A stretch of 16,343 nt of DNA from an uncultured Collinsella sp. GTDB taxonomy: Bacteria; Actinomycetota; Coriobacteriia; Coriobacteriales; Coriobacteriaceae. Positions 1 to 7,267 of the stretch are shown here, piece after piece. The stretch is from contig CAUASQ010000022.1 of assembly GCA_958431945.1 (NCBI GenBank), positions 1-16,343 on the forward strand, in the 5' to 3' direction. The notes beneath the pieces were generated by a model. It saw only the letters and a program-made list of their open reading frames with translations. It made no database searches and was not told the DNA's origin. Numbering within the stretch: the stretch's first letter is position 1; each line of letters begins with the position of its first letter. Made by a program: the position numbers and the translations under genes.

Positions 1-28
1 GTTTACAGCTGACAAGACAGCTGTAAAC
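1..28. repeat. 11-bp perfect inverted repeat upstream of the two-component operon
   Basis: GTTTACAGCTG (1-11) and CAGCTGTAAAC (18-28) are perfect complements separated by 6 bases. No T-run follows on the plus strand, so an operator is more likely than a terminator, but the window edge cuts off the context to the left. The rest of the leader (29-244) holds no gene that I can support; it ends in the AAGGGGG ribosome-binding site of the response regulator. Confidence 0.55.
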
Positions 29-244
29 CTAGGTGTAAAGTTGAAATAAAGATTCGACCATGCGGCAAGTCCATATTCGAACTGGCAAGCTGAGGATAGC
101 CGAGCTCTCGATAGCGCAGGAGGCATCTTTCGCCACCGCAATTCCGCTCGGCGCGAGTTGCACGCCGTGGGGCGCAAACGGGACACGCCTCCGCGAGCGG
201 TCCGCACCCAATGTGGCAAAATCGAACTACTAAGGGGGCTCAGA

Positions 245-967
245 ATGCTCAAGATTATTGCCTGCGACGATGATGTCGCTTTTCTAGATAGACTGCGCCG
301 GATGATCGACCGTTGGTCGAGCGAGACGGGCACGGCGGTCGATGTTGCACTCGTCACACGCGGCGAGGACCTGCTGGCGCGCCATGCCGCGTCGCGCGCC
401 GACATCATCCTGCTCGACATGATCATGCCGCTCGTCAACGGCATGGACACCGCACGCGAATTGCGCCAGGCCGACACCGCCGTGCGCCTGGTGTTCCTTA
501 CCTCATCGCCCGAGTTTGCACTGGAGTCCTACGAGGTCCGCGCCTTCGACTATCTGCTCAAGCCCGTGTCTTACGAGCGCCTGGCGCAATTACTCGACGA
601 GCTTTCGAGCATGCGCCCGGCGGCAACCGACGAGCTCGTGATCAAAACGTCCTTTGGCTACCATGCCCTGCGCCTGTCCGACATCGAATATGCCGAGGCG
701 CGCAACAAGCACGTGGTCTTCCACCTGCGCGACGGGCGCGATATCGAGGCACTCGAGTCGTTCCGCAGCGTCGAGGACCGTTTGGCGCAAAATGCCACCT
801 TCTTTAAATGCCACCGTAGTTACCAGGTCAACTTGCGCAATATCGACCACTTCGATCGCACGGACATCGTCATGCGCTCCGGCGCGTGCATTCCGCTTTC
901 GCGCAGCTGCAAGCAGGGGTTCCAAGACGCCTACTTTGCGGCGCGCTTTGAGGGCGGGAGGCGCTGA
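245..967 (+). CDS. LytTR-family response regulator (CheY-like receiver plus LytTR DNA-binding domain)
   Basis: This is a cytoplasmic transcription regulator of 240 aa. The receiver domain (about 3-120) has the acidic cluster D8-D10, the probable phospho-acceptor D58 in the LLDMIMP stretch, T86 and the conserved K106 in LLKP. A LytTR DNA-binding domain follows (about 130-232), with the typical FFKCHRSYQVNL segment near 186-197. The ATG at 245 is chosen because AAGGGGG lies just upstream and the receiver starts at once; the frame stays open further upstream to 158, but that part has no domain or ribosome-binding site. Its stop overlaps the kinase start by one base (TGATG), so the pair is translationally coupled. 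LytTR regulators usually pair with AgrC/LytS-type kinases, as here. Target genes cannot be told from this window; peptide-sensing or cell-envelope control are the usual roles. Confidence 0.93.
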   Translation: MLKIIACDDDVAFLDRLRRMIDRWSSETGTAVDVALVTRGEDLLARHAASRADIILLDMIMPLVNGMDTARELRQADTAVRLVFLTSSPEFALESYEVRAFDYLLKPVSYERLAQLLDELSSMRPAATDELVIKTSFGYHALRLSDIEYAEARNKHVVFHLRDGRDIEALESFRSVEDRLAQNATFFKCHRSYQVNLRNIDHFDRTDIVMRSGACIPLSRSCKQGFQDAYFAARFEGGRR

Positions 968-2244
968 TGATCTCCTCGGTCGAAATGGTCCTTTGGGCAA
1001 TCCACCACGCCACAACGCTACTCTTTGGCGTCTTTGCCTCGGCGGCGCTGTGCGGTGTCGAAATCAATCGACGCCATGCACTCGAGTTGGTGGGGGTCGG
1101 AGCCGCAACCGGCGCTGCCTTTTCGATCGCCAATGTCGTTGGCGGAGAGCTTTTTGCCCGTCAGGCTTATCCGCTTGTCGTGCACCTGCCGCTTATCGTC
1201 TACCTGTGCGCGCGCTACCGCCTGAGCCCGCTGCTCGCGGCATTGGGCGTCACCAGCGCCTATCTGAGCTGTCAGTTCAGCAACTGGATGGGCATCGCCG
1301 CGCTCGCCGCCACTGACTCGCAAATCGCGTACTACGTGGCGCGCATTATCACCACGGTCGCCGTCTTTGCGATCCTGCTGCATTGGGCCCGTGACATTGG
1401 ACCCCGTCTGGCGGTCAAAAGCCCTACGGAGCTCGAGATTCTGCTCATCCTGCCGCTCGTCTATTACGTCTTTGACTATGCCACCAACGTCTACACCACG
1501 CTGTTCCACTCGGGCTCGGTGGTAACGGTTGAGTTTTTGGCCTTTGCGCTCTGCGCGTTCTACCTTATGTTCCTCGCCGTCTACCTGCGTGAATACGAAG
1601 AAAAAGAGGCTGCCGAGCGTGAACGCTGGATGCTCGAGACACGCGATAGCTCGGCCATGAAGGAACTCGATGCATGGCGCCAGTCCGGACGCGAGCTGTC
1701 GATTCTGCGCCACGACATGCGGCACTTCTTGCGCGGTCTGGCCGTCTTGATCGAAGAAGGCCGCACCGACGAGGCACTCGATCGCATCGATACGCTATGC
1801 GAGGCCAACGACCGCACCGCCGTGCGCCGCTACAGCGCCAACGAGACCGTCAACATCGCGCTTTCGTCGTTTGGCTCGGACATCAGCAAGCGCGGCATTT
1901 CCGCCGACTTGCGCGCCGCCGTGCCCCAGAGCGTGCATGTGGCCGATGTCGACCTGTTCAGCGTGCTTTCGAATGCCCTGGAAAACGCCATTGCCGCGGC
2001 GAGCACCGCCCCCGAGGGCAAGCGCTTTGTCGATCTTGATCTGCGGTTTGAGGACGGGCAGCTGCTGCTTTCGGTTTCCAACACATTTGGACGGGCGCCG
2101 CACATGGTCGACGGCATGCCCGTGGCTCAGCACGCCGGTCACGGCTTTGGCACCAAGAGCATTAAGCTCGCCGTGGAGCGCATGAACGGCAACTGCCAGT
2201 TCCGCATTAACGGCGATCGGTTTGAGCTGCGCGCCGTGATGTAA
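967..2244 (+). CDS. GHKL-family membrane sensor histidine kinase, partner of the LytTR regulator
   Basis: This 425-aa protein has an N-terminal half (about 5-208) of five to six hydrophobic segments typical of a polytopic sensor domain. A charged linker rich in Glu/Arg (209-240, probably coiled coil) follows. The phospho-acceptor box is LRHDMRHFLRGL with H249. The ATPase domain (about 325-425) shows the N-box LSNALENA (334-341) and the glycine box GHGFGTKSI (391-399). This layout matches AgrC/LytS-type GHKL kinases that phosphorylate LytTR regulators. The start overlaps the regulator stop by one base. The ligand is unknown: no pheromone-peptide gene or export gene is visible beside it, and the sensor part has no recognisable extracellular domain. 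Confidence 0.9.
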   Translation: MISSVEMVLWAIHHATTLLFGVFASAALCGVEINRRHALELVGVGAATGAAFSIANVVGGELFARQAYPLVVHLPLIVYLCARYRLSPLLAALGVTSAYLSCQFSNWMGIAALAATDSQIAYYVARIITTVAVFAILLHWARDIGPRLAVKSPTELEILLILPLVYYVFDYATNVYTTLFHSGSVVTVEFLAFALCAFYLMFLAVYLREYEEKEAAERERWMLETRDSSAMKELDAWRQSGRELSILRHDMRHFLRGLAVLIEEGRTDEALDRIDTLCEANDRTAVRRYSANETVNIALSSFGSDISKRGISADLRAAVPQSVHVADVDLFSVLSNALENAIAAASTAPEGKRFVDLDLRFEDGQLLLSVSNTFGRAPHMVDGMPVAQHAGHGFGTKSIKLAVERMNGNCQFRINGDRFELRAVM

Positions 2245-2318
2245 GGGCGCGGGCGCGACGGATTTGCGTTTCGCGGGTACGGCTCGCCCGCTCGGGGTCG
2301 TTTGTCGACGCGGGCTCG

Positions 2319-2894
2319 CTACAGCGGCGCGGCCGCCGGAGTCAGCTGCTTGATGTAGGCCCACATGCGCTGCTTGGCGGCTTTGTCAGTGAGCGCCGCC
2401 TCAAAACCGTCGAGCGCGAGCACGCGGCGGCCCTGCACATGGGCGACCAGGCCGGGCTTGAGCATGGCGGTGTCGAAGTCATCGATCGCTACGAGCATAT
2501 CGGCGTAGGTTTCGCGCATGGCGTCAGCCGCGTTGTTGTCGAGCAGTAGCACCGCCTCGGGGTCCAAGGCCTCAAGCGCCTCGCGGAACAGCTCGCACGG
2601 CAGAGTCTCGCCCACTGCGACCGCTCCGTCGCCCACGCCGGCGACGCTTGCCAGCACGCAAAAATCCTCGGGCGCGTAGCCGATGGCCCCAAGCGCCTTG
2701 CGCAACGCCGCGCCATCCGGGCCGGCGGCAAGCTCGCCACCCGAACGCTCGGCCTCGTCCAAATCACCTTTGACCAGCACGATCGGCGAGCACGCGTTGC
2801 CCGCGATGCGCACACCACGGCCCACAAGCGATGCGAGCTCCTGCTCGGCGGCCTGGGCGATAGCTTCTTTTTTCTGGCTTTGTGACGTGGGCAT
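2319..2894 (-). CDS. Degenerate uracil-DNA glycosylase-fold protein, probably non-catalytic
   Basis: 191 aa, convergent with the kinase. By eye, residues 38-83 can be laid without gaps on family-4 UDG (the segment from beta-1 through motif A to the second strand): IVLV matches IVFV, G52/G57/G61 fall on conserved glycines, and GYAPEDFCVL matches the G-I-x-x-x-D-V-Y-I pattern. C100 to L118 matches the helix-strand C...L-x-P-x-x-V-x-x-L. VLALDGFEAAL (158-168) sits where V-x-x-T-x-H-P-S-x-L-L should be. The catalytic GE(A/G)PG is replaced by KGDLD (42-46), the motif-C His-Pro is lost, and the N-terminal Fe-S cysteines are absent. I infer a fold relative without glycosylase activity. The start at 2894 is chosen over the in-frame ATG at 2924 because GGAG lies 5 bases before it and a TATAAT box overlaps the upstream ATG. 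The family call is remote homology; the reading frame itself is secure. Confidence 0.72.
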   Translation of the reverse strand: MPTSQSQKKEAIAQAAEQELASLVGRGVRIAGNACSPIVLVKGDLDEAERSGGELAAGPDGAALRKALGAIGYAPEDFCVLASVAGVGDGAVAVGETLPCELFREALEALDPEAVLLLDNNAADAMRETYADMLVAIDDFDTAMLKPGLVAHVQGRRVLALDGFEAALTDKAAKQRMWAYIKQLTPAAAPL

Positions 2895-2921
2895 GCGCTC
2901 TCCAATCGTTTGCATGCCCAC
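2887..2921 (-). promoter_or_regulatory. Start-codon hairpin of the UDG-like gene
   Basis: GTGGGCATGC and GCATGCCCAC form a perfect 10-bp inverted repeat with a 15-base spacer. In the minus-strand mRNA the loop carries the GGAG ribosome-binding site and the 3' arm contains the ATG start codon. Such a hairpin could limit translation initiation; alternatively it is a DNA operator just downstream of the -10 box. Confidence 0.5.
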
Positions 2922-2922
2922 C

Positions 2923-2928
2923 ATTATA
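2923..2928 (-). promoter_or_regulatory. -10 promoter box (TATAAT) for the UDG-like gene
   Basis: A perfect TATAAT reads on the minus strand about 30 bases upstream of the chosen start codon. I see no good -35 at 16-18 bases. Transcription from here would begin at about the 5' edge of the hairpin, giving a short leader made almost wholly of that structure. Confidence 0.45.
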
Positions 2929-3030
2929 TAAAAGAGCCGCCCGTGAGTGGTTGCTTTGCGGACCGTTGGGTATAAGCACGGTCGTACTGAGTTTTACGCG
3001 GCCGAGCCGCGTCGCATTATGGAGGTCACC

Positions 3031-3351
3031 ATGGCTGACATCAAGCAGATTACCCCCGAGAACTTCGATTCCGTCGTTAACGGCAGCCTTCCCGTGCTGG
3101 TTGATTTTTGGGCGCCGTGGTGCGGTCCCTGCCGCTCGCTCTCGCCCATCGTGGACGAGGTAGCCAACGAGCTGGCGGGCAAGCTTGCCGTCGCCAAATG
3201 CAACGTCGACGACAACCAGGACCTGGCCATGAAGTTTGGCGTCATGAGCATCCCCACGCTGATTGTCTTTAAGAACGGCGAGGAAATTGACCGCTCCGTT
3301 GGCGCTCTGCCCAAGGCAAGGCTGCAGGCATTGCTGGAGAAGCACCTGTAA
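3031..3351 (+). CDS. trxA: Thioredoxin
   Basis: 106 aa, the normal length of a single-domain thioredoxin that reduces protein disulfides in the cytoplasm. The active site is WCGPC (C31 and C34) after the VDFWAPW strand, and the cis-proline P75 lies in SIPTLIVF; KNGEEIDRSVGALPK is the typical C-terminal stretch. The ATG at 3031 has a strong GGAGGT site 4 bases upstream (3021-3026). An in-frame GTG at 2947 would add 28 residues unlike thioredoxin and is rejected. The gene is divergent from the UDG-like gene. A TATAAG at 2971-2976 could be its -10, but no matching -35 was found. A strong terminator lies about 120 bases downstream. Confidence 0.97.
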   Translation: MADIKQITPENFDSVVNGSLPVLVDFWAPWCGPCRSLSPIVDEVANELAGKLAVAKCNVDDNQDLAMKFGVMSIPTLIVFKNGEEIDRSVGALPKARLQALLEKHL

Positions 3352-3473
3352 TACACTTGTTACATGTTGCCGTCTGCCTGCCGTCCATGAGCGCTTTTAC
3401 ACCGCTCGCCGGACTTTTGGGTGCACCGCGTGCGACCACGGATAGTATGGTAGTCACAAACAGCCCCCAGTGA

Positions 3474-3510
3474 ACGGGTGCGGGTCGCACAGACTCGTAC
3501 CCGTTTTCTT
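3474..3510 (+). terminator. Strong rho-independent terminator
   Basis: ACGGGTGCGGGTC (3474-3486) pairs with GACTCGTACCCGT (3492-3504) over 13 bp, two of them G-U pairs, around a GCACA loop. TTTTCTT follows at once. It ends the thioredoxin transcript or a short RNA starting near 3450 (see findings). Confidence 0.85.
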
Positions 3511-3582
3511 ATGCAGCTGCGCGCAAAGCGAGCGTAGTAAAATCTGAACCACTGAACTGCCCCATACAAAAGGAGATTTCCC

Positions 3583-3831
3583 ATGCATGATGTTGGAATG
3601 AACATGAGCCAGCTTGCCATGAGCGTCAAACAGGTCGACGACACCATCGAGCTCGCTCACGAATGGAGCCATCAGTTGCTACATGCGACCGAGAATTTTA
3701 ACATGGAGCGCATCGGCGCCAAGCTCGAGGCCGCCATGGCCGCGTTGCACGAGGCGCATGACGCGCTCGAGGGCTACGAGGAAGCCATCGAGGCCGACCA
3801 CAACTCCGTCGGCTCCGTGAAGCTGGTGTAA
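3583..3831 (+). CDS. Small His-rich helical protein of unknown function, upstream of nikR
   Basis: 82 aa, with a good AGGAGA site 7 bases before the ATG. It has no signal peptide, no membrane segment and no cysteine, and looks all-helical: two amphipathic helices (about 8-36 and 38-72) with a likely turn near 37-41. Seven histidines stand out, with H26, H30 and H34 at i, i+4, i+8 on one helix face and H56 and H59 in the second helix. It also starts Met-His-Asp. The stop lies one base before the GTG start of nikR, so the two are co-transcribed and probably coupled. I do not recognise the family. Nickel or other metal binding is my inference from the histidine pattern and the NikR/Hyp neighbours. 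It lacks the zinc-finger cysteines of HypA and is shorter than HypA. Confidence 0.85.
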   Translation: MHDVGMNMSQLAMSVKQVDDTIELAHEWSHQLLHATENFNMERIGAKLEAAMAALHEAHDALEGYEEAIEADHNSVGSVKLV

Positions 3832-3832
3832 G

Positions 3833-4345
3833 GTGGCCGAACACGAGCACTGCTGCGGGTACGAGCACGAGCATCCGCACGGGGCGGACGGTGACGCGGG
3901 CTGCCACTGTAGTGGCTCCGGCTCCGAGCTGGTCCGTTTTTCGGTTACCGCACCCGACGACCTGCTGCGCCGTTTTGACGAGCAGATTGCGCGCCGCGGC
4001 GACGTGGCCAACCGCTCCGAGGCCGTGCGCGACCTGATTCGCGCCTCGATCGCCAAGGAGCAGATGCGCACGCCCGATGAGCATGTTATCGGGTCGCTCA
4101 CCATGATTTACGACCACCATACCGGCGACCTGACGCGCCGTCTGGACGAAGTGCAGCACGACTACACCGACGAGATCGTATCGACCATGCACGTGCATCT
4201 GGATCACCACAACTGCTTGGAGATTCTGGCGCTCAAGGGTCGCGGCGAGCGCGTCTACGAACTAGCCGACCGCCTGCTGGGCCTGCGCGGCGTTAAGCAC
4301 GGCGAGCTCACGTGCGCCGCCACCAGGCAGAGCCTGGGGCTGTAG
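3833..4345 (+). CDS. nikR: Nickel-responsive regulator NikR with a Cys/His-rich N-terminal extension
   Basis: 170 aa against about 130-150 in typical NikR. Residues 33-75 are the ribbon-helix-helix DNA-binding domain (RFSVTAPDDLLRRFD, then NRSEAVRDLIR). Residues 85-165 are the ACT-like nickel-binding domain. The four high-affinity ligands of E. coli NikR (H76, H87, H89, C95) correspond to H109, H120, H122 and C128 with identical spacing, inside HVHLDHHNCLEI. The first 30 residues form an extra tail with six His and four Cys (H4, H6, C7, C8, H12, H14, H16, C24, H25, C26), which probably binds metal too. The start is GTG at 3833, one base after the stop of the preceding gene. NikR normally represses nickel uptake or controls nickel enzymes; with hyp genes next door, control of hydrogenase maturation is likely. 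No clear GTATGA-type box was seen beside it. Confidence 0.94.
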   Translation: MAEHEHCCGYEHEHPHGADGDAGCHCSGSGSELVRFSVTAPDDLLRRFDEQIARRGDVANRSEAVRDLIRASIAKEQMRTPDEHVIGSLTMIYDHHTGDLTRRLDEVQHDYTDEIVSTMHVHLDHHNCLEILALKGRGERVYELADRLLGLRGVKHGELTCAATRQSLGL

Positions 4346-4403
4346 CGGAACTTACCGCGGCGCACCTGCCAAAAAGGGACAGGTTTTACTGAAGGAGGGT
4401 CGC

Positions 4404-6875
4404 ATGCGGCATGTGCATATCCATGTAACGGGCATTGTGCAGGGCGTTGGCATGCGACCGTTTGTGTATCGCGAGGCTATGGCGCATGGCATTTGCGGAT
4501 GGGTGCTCAATGCGGGCGACGGCGTGCATATCGAGGCGCATGCTTCGGTCGAGGCACTCGACGAATTTGTCACCGCGCTGTCGGAGCACGCGCCGACAGC
4601 GGCCCGCGTTGAGCATGTCGCTGTCGCAGACCTGGAGCCCGACGCTTGGGATGCCGACGATGAGCGGGCCTTTCGTATCGTAGCGTCGCAGGATCAGACC
4701 GTGCACACGACGCTCATCTCTCCCGATATCGCCACCTGTGACGATTGCCTGCGTGAGCTGTTCGACCCCGCCGATCGGCGCTATCACTACCCCTTTATCA
4801 ACTGCACCAACTGCGGGCCGCGCTTTACCATCATCCGATCGCTGCCTTATGACCGAGCGGCCACGTCGATGGATTGTTTTCCCATGTGCCCCGAGTGTGC
4901 CGCGGAGTATGCCAATCCGCTCGACCGGCGTTTTCACGCGCAGCCCGATGCCTGCTTTGATTGCGGGCCGAATATTACGTGGCGCGAGGCTGTGAACAGC
5001 GATGCGTGCGGGAATTCGTCCGCGACACCGGCCGTCGGTACCACACGCGAGGCCAGCGACGCTATCATCGAACGCTGCGTTGAGCTGCTTGCCAGCGGTG
5101 GCATCGTCGCCATCAAGGGCCTGGGCGGATTCCATCTATCCTGTGACGCTGCCAACGAGCAGGCGGTGTGCGAGTTGCGCCGTCGCAAGCGTCGCAGCAA
5201 CAAGCCGCTTGCCGTTATGGTGCGGGGCCTTGCCGACGCCGAGTGCCTGTGTCACATCGATGGCATTGAGCGCAATCTGCTGGCCGGCAGCGTTCGCCCC
5301 ATCGTGCTATTGCGCCGCCGCGCGGCCGGCAACGACGCCTACGGCTCCCCCAATGCCCTCGAACTCGCGCCATCCGTCGCGCACGACTTGCCCGAGCTTG
5401 GTGTTATGCTCCCCTACACCCCGCTTCAACATCTGTTGCTTGCCGCGGCAGAAGCCTGCGGTATGCACGCGCTCGTCATGACCAGCGGAAACCTGAGCGA
5501 AGAGCCCATCGAGACCGATGACGATCTTGCCTGGGAGCGCCTCGTTGCCGCCGGCATCGCCGACGCGTTGCTCGGTAACGACCGCGCGATCCTCTCGCGC
5601 TATGACGATTCCGTGGTGCGCGTGGTTGACGGCACCGTTATGCCCGTGCGCCGCGCTCGCGGATATGCACCCCAGCCGCTACCGTTGCCGGCGCTCGACC
5701 GCGCTCCGTCCTGCGTGCTTGCCTGCGGGCCACAACAAAAGGCCACGATTGCGCTCACGCGTGAAGGGACGAACGGCAAGGCAACCTGTTTTGTGTCGCA
5801 ACATATCGGCGATGTTGAAAACGGCGGGACCTTCGATGCCTGGAACGCCGCGCGCACGCGCTTGGAAGATCTCTTTGATTTGGCGCCCGCCGCCTTGGCC
5901 TGCGATGTACACCCCAGCTATCTATCGGGCCAGTGGGCGCGCGAGCAGGCGCGAAAATGCAATCTGCCGCTCGTCGAGGTGCAGCACCATCATGCGCATA
6001 TCGCGAGCGTAATGGCCGAGGCCATCGCCGCGGGCCAGCTTACAACCGACGCGCGCGTCCTTGGCATCGCCTTTGACGGCACCGGCGCCGGCACCGATGG
6101 GACCATTTGGGGCGGCGAGTTTCTTGTTGCCAGCCTTGGCGGCTTTGAGCGCGCCGCGCATTTGCGCACCTGGGCGCTCCCCGGTGGGGCGGCCTCCGTG
6201 CGCGACGCCCGCCGCAACGCCTTTGCCCTGCTCAGTGGGCTCGGCCTGCTCGAGCACCCAGGTGCCGCTCGGCTTTTGGACAGCCTCGACGAGCAAACGC
6301 GCAGCGTGACAGCCACCATGATCGAGCGCGGCATCAACAGCCCGCGTACCAGCAGCATGGGGCGTCTCTTTGATGCCGCGGCAGCAATTCTGGGCATCTG
6401 CGACAAGGCAACCTACGAGGGCGAACCCGCCATCGAGCTTGAGGCTGCCGCCTGGCGCGCGCTCGACAACGAAATCGCCCATTTTCCCGACAACAACGCC
6501 GGCTATTTCGCATCTGGCCCATCGTGGCTGGACGGCCCCTATGTTCTGGACCAGAAAGCACTCTTTGAGGCACTTTTGGGAGGAATTGAAGCCGGAGCGC
6601 CCGCCGACAGGCTCGCACTCGATTTCCATGTCTCCGTCGCGCGCTCCTCGGCGCGCATCGCCAGCGATATCTGCGTGCACGAGGGCATCGACACCGTCGC
6701 GCTCTCGGGCGGCGTCTTCATGAACCGACTTCTGCTTCAGCTCCTCGCCCGCGAGCTCAAAAGCGCAGGCCTTACTGTCCTTGTCCCCCACACCGTACCC
6801 GTCAATGACGGCTGCATCGCCTACGGTCAGGCGGCAGTCGCAAGCGCTCGTCTTGCGCAGGTTGCATCGCAGTAG
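4404..6875 (+). CDS. hypF: Carbamoyltransferase HypF (hydrogenase maturation)
   Basis: 823 aa, somewhat long for the family (about 750-780). HypF uses carbamoyl phosphate and ATP to make the carbamoyl-adenylate that it transfers to the HypE C-terminal cysteine, the source of the CN ligands of [NiFe] hydrogenases. Domains in order: acylphosphatase (about 3-92, GIVQGVGMRPFV with R18); two zinc-finger-like units with four CxxC pairs (C112/C115, C134/C137, C162/C165, C184/C187); a YrdC-like domain (about 217-415, KGLGGFHLSCDA, KRRSNKPLAVM, TSGNLSEEP); and a Kae1-like carbamoyltransferase domain (about 435-815, VQHHHAHIASVMAE near 526-539, FDGTGAGTDG near 557). The ATG at 4404 has GGAGGG 6 bases upstream. 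It follows nikR by 58 bases and opens the hypF-C-D-E run. A stretch near 195-215 between the zinc and YrdC parts looks like a family-specific insertion. Confidence 0.97.
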   Translation: MRHVHIHVTGIVQGVGMRPFVYREAMAHGICGWVLNAGDGVHIEAHASVEALDEFVTALSEHAPTAARVEHVAVADLEPDAWDADDERAFRIVASQDQTVHTTLISPDIATCDDCLRELFDPADRRYHYPFINCTNCGPRFTIIRSLPYDRAATSMDCFPMCPECAAEYANPLDRRFHAQPDACFDCGPNITWREAVNSDACGNSSATPAVGTTREASDAIIERCVELLASGGIVAIKGLGGFHLSCDAANEQAVCELRRRKRRSNKPLAVMVRGLADAECLCHIDGIERNLLAGSVRPIVLLRRRAAGNDAYGSPNALELAPSVAHDLPELGVMLPYTPLQHLLLAAAEACGMHALVMTSGNLSEEPIETDDDLAWERLVAAGIADALLGNDRAILSRYDDSVVRVVDGTVMPVRRARGYAPQPLPLPALDRAPSCVLACGPQQKATIALTREGTNGKATCFVSQHIGDVENGGTFDAWNAARTRLEDLFDLAPAALACDVHPSYLSGQWAREQARKCNLPLVEVQHHHAHIASVMAEAIAAGQLTTDARVLGIAFDGTGAGTDGTIWGGEFLVASLGGFERAAHLRTWALPGGAASVRDARRNAFALLSGLGLLEHPGAARLLDSLDEQTRSVTATMIERGINSPRTSSMGRLFDAAAAILGICDKATYEGEPAIELEAAAWRALDNEIAHFPDNNAGYFASGPSWLDGPYVLDQKALFEALLGGIEAGAPADRLALDFHVSVARSSARIASDICVHEGIDTVALSGGVFMNRLLLQLLARELKSAGLTVLVPHTVPVNDGCIAYGQAAVASARLAQVASQ

Positions 6876-7006
6876 GCTGTTCGGCCAGCCCGCAAGCCGC
6901 CGTCTCACAGGTGTAGCGCGTTTGCCCGCAGCGCCCGCGAGCGCTACCATCAACTGATGGATTATTGAGCGCCCGTCCAGCGCAAAGCGTATAAAAGGGG
7001 AACAAT

Positions 7007-7267
7007 ATGTGCCTTGCCGTTCCCGGTAAAGTAGTCAAACGCGACGACGACCTCAAGGCCACCGTCGACATGATGGGCATCGAGCGCCCCGTGTCGCTGC
7101 GACTCGTGCCGACGGCGCAGGTTGGCGACTATATTCTCGTACACGCCGGCTTTGGCATCCAGATTGTCGACGAGCTGGAAGCACAGGAAACGCTCGAGCT
7201 TGTTAATGCCATGTCCGAGCTGGTCGAAGAAGACCAGCTGACCACCAACCCGGCGGAGGCTTACTAG
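7007..7267 (+). CDS. hypC: Hydrogenase maturation chaperone HypC
   Basis: 86 aa, a normal length. It starts with the family signature MCLAVPGKV, whose Cys2 binds the iron of the Fe(CN)2CO precursor and the hydrogenase large subunit; H46 in VHAGFG is the second conserved site. HypC partners HypD in assembling the iron moiety in the cytoplasm. The AAGGGG site sits 7 bases before the ATG. The gap from hypF is 131 bases and holds only short stems such as CCATC-AACT-GATGG. The TAG stop overlaps the GTG start of hypD by one base. Confidence 0.96.
   Translation: MCLAVPGKVVKRDDDLKATVDMMGIERPVSLRLVPTAQVGDYILVHAGFGIQIVDELEAQETLELVNAMSELVEEDQLTTNPAEAY

Noticed and set aside
29..211. 60-aa minus-strand frame in the leader of the response regulator
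   Set aside because: No ribosome-binding site or domain, and it lies opposite the operon leader.
3583..3831. HypA identity for the small protein before nikR
   Set aside because: The Met-His-Asp start is reminiscent of HypA, but there are no zinc-binding cysteines, the length is too short and the rest does not match.
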